Shown here: positions 57,847-64,000 of the stretch, one piece after another
How the letters are laid out: each line of letters opens with the position of its first letter
How positions within the stretch are numbered: the stretch's first letter is position 1
Assembly (NCBI RefSeq): GCF_051622035.1
Contig: NC_135357.1
Location: 35,819,691-35,883,690, forward strand
Length of the DNA: 64,000 nt
Source: Arctopsyche grandis
Taxonomy: Eukaryota; Arthropoda; Insecta; Trichoptera; Hydropsychidae
Direction: 5' to 3'
Made by a program: the position numbers and the translations under genes
The notes under the pieces: model-generated
Database searches by the model: none
Seen by the model: the letters and a program-made list of their open reading frames with translations, nothing else
Told to the model about the DNA's origin: nothing

Positions 57847-58090
57847 TGTAACGTGGGGGTGAAGTGGGTGGCTTTGACTGAACAGGGAAATACCAGCAGA
57901 GATGGGAGTCCAAAGGAAACGACAGTTCTCAAAGAAAGCTGTGGTCCGACTCGACTTCCGAGTAGTTCCTTCCGAAGGAAAGGGCGCTTCTTTTATAGCT
58001 GAGAAAGTAGCGGTACTTTCTCCCACTCCCCAGCATCCGAGGGCGGGGGTAGTTTCCCCCCACTCCTTCGGCTGCGGGGCGTACGTTACA
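57847..58090 (-). repeat. 5' LTR of the Ty3/Gypsy element
   Basis: 244 bases. Compared with the 3' LTR it has a 14-base insertion (GTAGTTCCTTCCGA at about 57961-57974), a local duplication of the neighbouring TTCCGA. The TATA box (CTATAAAAG on the minus strand) is at about 57992-58000. Confidence 0.92.
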
Positions 58091-58150
58091 AGAGTAATTA
58101 TGCAAATATCAATCAAGTCTAAAACCGAAAACTTTAGTAAATGGTTTGGT

Positions 58151-58166
58151 GGCCCTGAAAAGGGCC
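58151..58166 (-). terminator. Histone mRNA 3' stem-loop of H4
   Basis: The minus strand reads GGCCCTTTTCAGGGCC then ACCA, about 36 bases after the H4 stop codon. Confidence 0.95.
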
Positions 58167-58201
58167 TTTTTGTTGGTGTCGATGTCAATTAATGAGTTCG
58201 T

Positions 58202-58519
<318 letters not shown>

Positions 58520-58589
58520 TCAGCAAAGTGCTAGACGAGCGAGAGCGAGAAGCAGCACGTCCACTCGGGGCGGGCTGTAGCAGGCGAAT

Positions 58590-58625
58590 GAGTTCCAAAT
58601 CGTAAAACGCCATTATTTATAGTAA
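58590..58625 (-). promoter_or_regulatory. H4 core promoter
   Basis: On the minus strand TATAAATA (58621-58614) lies about 100 bases before the H4 ATG. Transcription should begin near 58590. Confidence 0.7.
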
Positions 58626-60275
58626 TACGGTCAGGGATAGTACACCCAAGTTTTTGTTGCGAGCTGAAATATTCTCGGTTATTTCACCGTGCGATCTTTT
58701 CAACGCACTAAATTCAATTATTTACATCTATCGGGTCTTATTGGGCGTGAAGAGAATAAGAATAAGGACATACCAATCGTTTGTTTGTTTCTTCAATCAT
58801 ATCGTGTTTATGTATAATGTGCATTTTGAAAAGCAAACTCTTCGTTTGTGGTATTTTTATATTTAACAAAAAAAAATTATTTACATATCCCAATTTTAAA
58901 AATACAAAATATTGATAGATACTGATAAATTTAATTATTTCTAATTCAATTGAGAATTATGCGATTGCAAATTTGACCGATTTGTAACCAAGCGAAAGTA
59001 CGATATTTGTTAAGCCATTCCATTTCGTAATTTTTCCTGTAACTAAACTTGTTGACTAACCTTGCAAAATAAAAGTGTCCGTTCCGCGGTTATCGCCGCT
59101 AATCTTCAGTTTAACTTTTAAAAGTGTATCTATGCAAAAAAATAAATCCTTTTAATTTATGGCCAATTGCTTTTAGCAAGAGCTGATTTAAGCAACTGTG
59201 TCGTCGACAATCGATGTACTGCACGAAAATTTGAACAGGTATAAAGAGATGGTAATTCCCATTTGTTTTTTTAACCATTTATAATGTTCGATTTCAAAAT
59301 GCCTCCTATGCCCGTGACCATTACCTGGATCCGATGGTGCTCCACAATCAGTCTGTTCTAAGCTTTTGTGAAGTGAAGTTCGTTAAGTGGTGTGCTGGTG
59401 ATTATGTTGTTGATAAACTTTTTCATAGTTTATTTATGTAACAATCAGTAATAGCATCATATCGGATAAATCAAGGTGAGAACTATTTAAATATGAAAGT
59501 TATAAATTTTAATCACTATTCTTATTAATATTTACAGTAAGAAAATGGTTATTTTTTTTCAAAAATCTAAAAATTCATATAATTTTTCAAATGTATTTGA
59601 ATACTAGAATATTTCACGATTTTAATATTCGAATAATTCATTTGAAGAATATTTGGAAGCCCCAGTACCAATATCATACTACACGAAGGATATTTTTGGG
59701 CGTAATTCATTTCCCCATATTATCCTATTGGCTTATTGTACGGCGTGCTACGATCATATTATATAAAGAATATTCATTTTGTTCGTTTGACAAAAAAATA
59801 AAATCGAAAAATCGTACATTCGTATTTACATATCGTGTATAATAAAATACTAAAAATTTGGGCCTATATACATTTTATACGTACATATAAAAACACATTT
59901 AATATAATATGTCTGGTATATTTAAGATATTACATACATGTATACAAAAAAATAAACATTTTTGTATACAATATACAAACTCCGGTTTAAGCAGACGAAA
60001 AGTTAAAATTAAAATTGTCTTGCCTATTAAAAGGTTACTGATCGCTTCAATGGCGGGAAACACTAACGGTTTTTTAGGGAAAGGGAGGGGATACCTTATT
60101 TTTCACATATTCCATGGGATTTTAGTTTCTTTTCGATTTAAAATTATTAAAATGATTTAACATGAGTTTTGATCGCAGTTTTATCTTAAAAAATAATCAA
60201 AAAGCATATAGCAACGTCAATATTCATATCCGATGCTGTCAAGCGATTTACTATAAATAATGGTGCGAAAGTGGT
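58626..60275. other. Histone spacer upstream of H4, no gene seen
   Basis: AT-rich. A somewhat GC-richer patch at 59300-59400 contains no frame I recognise. It ends where LINE copy 3 begins, near 60276. Confidence 0.5.
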
Positions 60276-61245
60276 GGGAATCATCAAGTTCGCCGCAGCC
60301 CCCAGAGCAGCTCCAATTGCCACAAACGCCAAACCCAAGGTAGCCCCGGTTTTCCTCAAAAAGCCCTCTGACTACCCAACCGTTTACCGCAAACTCATGA
60401 ACCGTAATCTGAAGTTTGAATCTGTCTACAACAGTAGCACCGCCAAAATCACCCCCCTTACCATTGCCGATTACCGAGAGATTACGAAATTTCTTGAAAC
60501 AGAGAAATTCCAGTTCTACGCCCATCCCCTAACAGAGGACAAACCTCTTAAAATTGTCATTCGAGGCATTAATCCCAGCTTCACTGAAACTGAAGTCCTC
60601 AAAGAATTAATTCACCTTGGCTACAAAGCCACTAAAGCCACCGTCATGAAATCACGACGTGACAAGCGCAACATGCCCATGTTTACGGTCGAGACCACAC
60701 GCGACGAAGAGGGGAAGAAATTGTTCAACCTCTCCAGCATCTTCGGACAACAGGTTCGTACTGAATCGCTCCGTCGCGGAGACACTGTACCCCAGTGTCA
60801 CCGCTGCCAGGGCTTCGGACACGGCTCCTATAACTGTCACATTGACCCCCTATGCATTAAATGCGCAGGCTCACACTTGACCACCCAGTGCGACTCCAAT
60901 ATTACTACCCCAGTCTGTACTAGTTGCAATGGTGCACACGTTTCCAGCTATAGAGGCTGCATCCTCAACCCTAACAACAAGAGCAAGAAAAGCACCCGCC
61001 AACCCCGAAACCCCACACCCCCCCAACCTCCAAAACCACACCACCCACATTACTCATATTCCCAATCAAACTTCCCGCCTCTAATTTCCACCACCCCAGA
61101 CCCCCTGCCTAAAATAGTAGCCCTCCCTAAACAAACCAAAACAATCCAGAACCAAAACTCAACACCCTGGACGACTGAAAGCTTCAACCATATGCAGACG
61201 ATGATGTCGACCATCCTAGCCCTACTTACACAACAACAAAAATGA
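60276..61245 (+). pseudogene. LINE copy 3 ORF1, 5'-truncated
   Basis: Open from the break with no ATG. It encodes the C-terminal ~320 residues: the PRE_C2HC domain (PLKIVIRGINPSFTETEVLK), a nearly invariant block (ATVMKSRRDKRNMPMFTVE), and three knuckles (CHRCQGFGHGSYNC, CIKCAGSHLTTQC, CTSCNGAHVSSYRGC). It then has a diverged proline-rich tail, unlike copies 1 and 2. The stop overlaps the ORF2 start as ATGA. Confidence 0.8.
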
Positions 61246-63188
61246 CTCGATACCTCAAGATCGTTTACTGGAACGCTTGCAGCATACTCAGCAAGCGGGT
61301 CGAATTCGAGCAATTCTTGCTCCAACACTCTATTGATATCGCACTAGTAAACGAAACTTGGCTCAAACCTGGCAATCGACTACACTTCCCAAACTACACT
61401 ACATACAGAAACGACAGAATAGGCAAAGCCGCCGGCGGCACTGCCATATTCATCAAACACACAATTCAACACAACTTGGCCCCGCGGCCGATCACCACAG
61501 GGATAGAACTGACATCGGTAGAAGTCTGGACTAACACTGGCACCCCACTCATCCTCCACGCAGTTTACAACCCACCGAAACAACACTTACTCACCACAGA
61601 CTTGGACAAAATATTCAACACTAACAAAGCCACCATTGCCGCAGGCGACCTTAACGCCAAACATTCCAGATGGAACAGTCAAGCCACTAACAAAAATGGG
61701 AAAACTCTCCTAAGTTATTCCCAACTCTCAAACCCAAAAGTCTCCGTTACGGCCCCAGACGAACCCACAAGAATCCCCACTAACTTCAAAGGCAGACCTG
61801 ATATCTTAGACATCGTTCTAACTCAAAATTTTCCAGGTGCGCAGTCCTTGACTGTAGTAAATGATCTCTCTTCCGACCATCACCCGGTCATACTAGAACT
61901 CACCAACACCCCCGTAACTATAAACCCCATCCTCCGCAGTACCATATCTTGGGAGAAATTCTCAACTCTCCTTCATCACACCGTCACTTACCCCCACTCG
62001 ATTCACACCACCCAAGATATAGACTCTGCTATTAACGTACTCACTGACGAAATACAGTCAGCCCTTGAAGCCAGCACCACCAGCACACCCCACTCTCCCC
62101 TGCACCCGCAAGCTTTACCCCCCGACATTCGCGATCTTATTCGCCTTAAGAATAGAGCTAGGAAGGCATTCCAAAGGAACAAGGACCCAATCCTCAAACA
62201 GCGAATGAACAGACTTCAACAAGACGTTAAAAACGCCTTGTGGCAACTACGAAACGACAACTGGGATACCAAACTCAGAGCGCTAGAAGACGGACATAAC
62301 GGTTTCTGGAAACTGTCAAAAATCTTCAGAAGCAACGGCAATAGGATCGACAGGATCAAAGTTGGAGACAAGTTTGTCTACTCCACCGCCGATAAAGCGG
62401 AAGCCCTAGCTGACAGTCTCCAGGACCAATTTTCTCTCTCAAACTCTAACCTGCAAAGCGACTTTTGCCAAATGGTTGAAAGCTCCGTCAATAGCTACCT
62501 CGAAAACCCAGCCCCAGTACCCATTGTCGCCACCTCGCCGCTTGAAGTCCTAAACATCATCAAAACCATCGCTGCCAAAAAGGCCCCTGGCCCTGACGGA
62601 ATTTCCAACAAAGCTCTAAAAGAACTCCCTCAAAAAGCCATCGCTGCACTCACAGCTATACTAAATGCCACCAACAGAATCTGCTACTTTCCGAGTCAAT
62701 GGAAACTCGCCAATGTCATTCTCATCAGAAAACCCTACTCGAACCCCTCCCTCGCAACAAGCTACCGACCCATCAGCTTACTATCCTCACTGAGTAAGAT
62801 CCTGGAACGGATCTTAATCTCAAATCTCAATAGCGAGATCACAAAAATTGACCTTCTTCCCAAAACACAATTTGGCTTTAGACCCCAACATTCTGCCGTT
62901 CACCAGATTCACAGAGTCGTTGAAACCGTGATAGACGGCTTCGACCGCAACATGTCTACTGGAGCAATCTTCCTAGACATTTCCAAAGCCTTCGATAAAG
63001 TTTGGCACTCTGGCCTCCTTTACAAAATGATTGCTGCCAACATCACTCCCCACTCAATACGATCTATCGCATCCTTCCTAAGGGAAAGGAAATTTCAGGT
63101 CAAACTCAAGGACCACATATCAACCCAGCGAGGCATCTCCGCTGGGGTACCCCAAGGCTCCATCCTCGGCCCCACGCTATTCAACCTC
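61242..63188 (+). pseudogene. LINE copy 3 ORF2, 3'-truncated before the YADD motif
   Basis: The endonuclease is complete (VYWNACSILSKR, NETWLKPG, AGDLNAKHSRW, SDHHPV). The reverse transcriptase starts normally (KAPGPDGIS, DISKAFDKVWH, AGVPQGSILGP) but breaks at GPTLFNL, just before the catalytic YADD. The frame runs on by chance into the H2A promoter and 5' UTR. It cannot encode an active RT. Confidence 0.85.
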
Positions 63189-63780
<592 letters not shown>

Positions 63781-63813
63781 ACGATTAACAAGTCTGTTGT
63801 CTACATCAAAAAC

Positions 63814-63829
63814 GGCCCTTTTCAGGGCC
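63814..63829 (+). terminator. Histone mRNA 3' stem-loop of H2A
   Basis: GGCCCTTTTCAGGGCC followed by ACCA, 33 bases after the stop codon. Confidence 0.96.
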
Positions 63830-64000
63830 ACCAATATTTTTAAACGTCTGTTCGGTCATGACAATATTTTCGTTACTGCAATTCAAAAATTGTCGTATTG
63901 AATTCGAAATGGATGCTGATAAAATAAAAATTTAAAATTAGTCAATCCAATCAAATGTATATCAATATACATATAATAAGATCACATATCCCTTTTACCC
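63830..64000. other. Histone repeat spacer, start of the next H2A-H3 interval
   Basis: Matches 33947-34160 except for one 38-base deletion near 63912 and scattered changes. By analogy, an H3 gene on the minus strand would be expected about 1.2 kb beyond the window end. Confidence 0.8.

Larger units (their letters stand above)
53094..58090 (-). mobile_element. Full-length Ty3/Gypsy LTR retrotransposon
   Basis: 5.0 kb on the minus strand with a 4-bp target duplication AGAG (53090-53093 and 58091-58094). 5' LTR 57847-58090, then primer site CTGGTGTCAGAAGTG (14 bases matching tRNA-Leu), gag, pol in the -1 frame, and 3' LTR 53094-53323. No env-like ORF follows pol: only about 105 bases separate the pol stop from the LTR. 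The LTRs differ by a 14-base insertion. It lies just 3' of the H4 gene, in the histone spacer. Confidence 0.92.
60276..63188 (+). mobile_element. Jockey LINE, copy 3, truncated at both ends
   Basis: It lacks the 5' UTR and the first ~190 codons of ORF1, and lacks the end of ORF2 and the 3' UTR. The 3' break falls at 63188, directly at the start of the H2A promoter region. ORF2 is nearly identical to copy 2, while ORF1 is clearly diverged except around the PRE_C2HC/zinc-knuckle junction. I see no target duplication. Confidence 0.85.

Overview
This window is eukaryotic DNA from an animal, almost certainly an insect. The evidence is replication-dependent histone genes with the metazoan 3' stem-loop, spliced exons of an insect-type TRPV mechanosensory channel (closest to Inactive), AT-rich spacers, and a dense load of insect-type transposable elements (Jockey LINEs, Ty3/Gypsy-like LTR elements, PIF/Harbinger, hAT, MULE and P-element relatives). 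I cannot place the order or species from sequence alone.

Layout. 1-7000: the first four coding exons of the TRPV gene on the minus strand (ATG at 4168; the gene runs off the left edge), with a small MULE-type TIR element in an intron and a long inverted repeat around exon 1; a TATA/initiator promoter of an unknown plus-strand gene lies near 6856. 8000-16000: decayed P-element-like transposase pieces in a duplicated ~1.2-1.35 kb block, MULE transposase pieces, and repeated hairpin-bearing units. 17000-22000: mostly empty, then a broken C2H2 zinc-finger array, a frameshifted FLYWCH/MULE transposase and a Harbinger fragment. 22600-28500: three hAT-type insertions with 8-bp target duplications, one carrying a nested solo LTR, beside a decayed DUF4371-type hAT transposase.

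28600-64000 is a histone cluster heavily invaded by mobile elements. One H2A 3' end is split by a 5.1-kb MULE element; one H3 is reduced to its C-terminal half beside a Jockey LINE; H4 (58202-58513) and H2A (63406-63780) are intact. Between H3 and H4 sits a 12.4-kb PIF/Harbinger transposon with 32-bp perfect TIRs. It holds a young LTR element (identical LTRs), which itself holds a full-length Jockey LINE, plus a second LTR element with an intact gag-like ORF. A full Ty3/Gypsy element (53094-58090) and a third LINE copy (60276-63188) complete the invasion.

Host functions in view are sensory cation-channel signalling (TRPV) and chromatin packaging (histones). Everything else is selfish DNA, and the window is best read as layers of insertion whose order can be recovered from target-site duplications. 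The most unusual points are the interleaved, oppositely oriented two-gene architecture of the Harbinger element; a Jockey LINE family whose two full-length copies both start at the predicted transcription start of an LTR, in sense; a LINE copy in which one extra A fuses ORF1 and ORF2; and a MULE family with long arms made of inverted ~198-bp tandem arrays, one copy of which sits in H2A.
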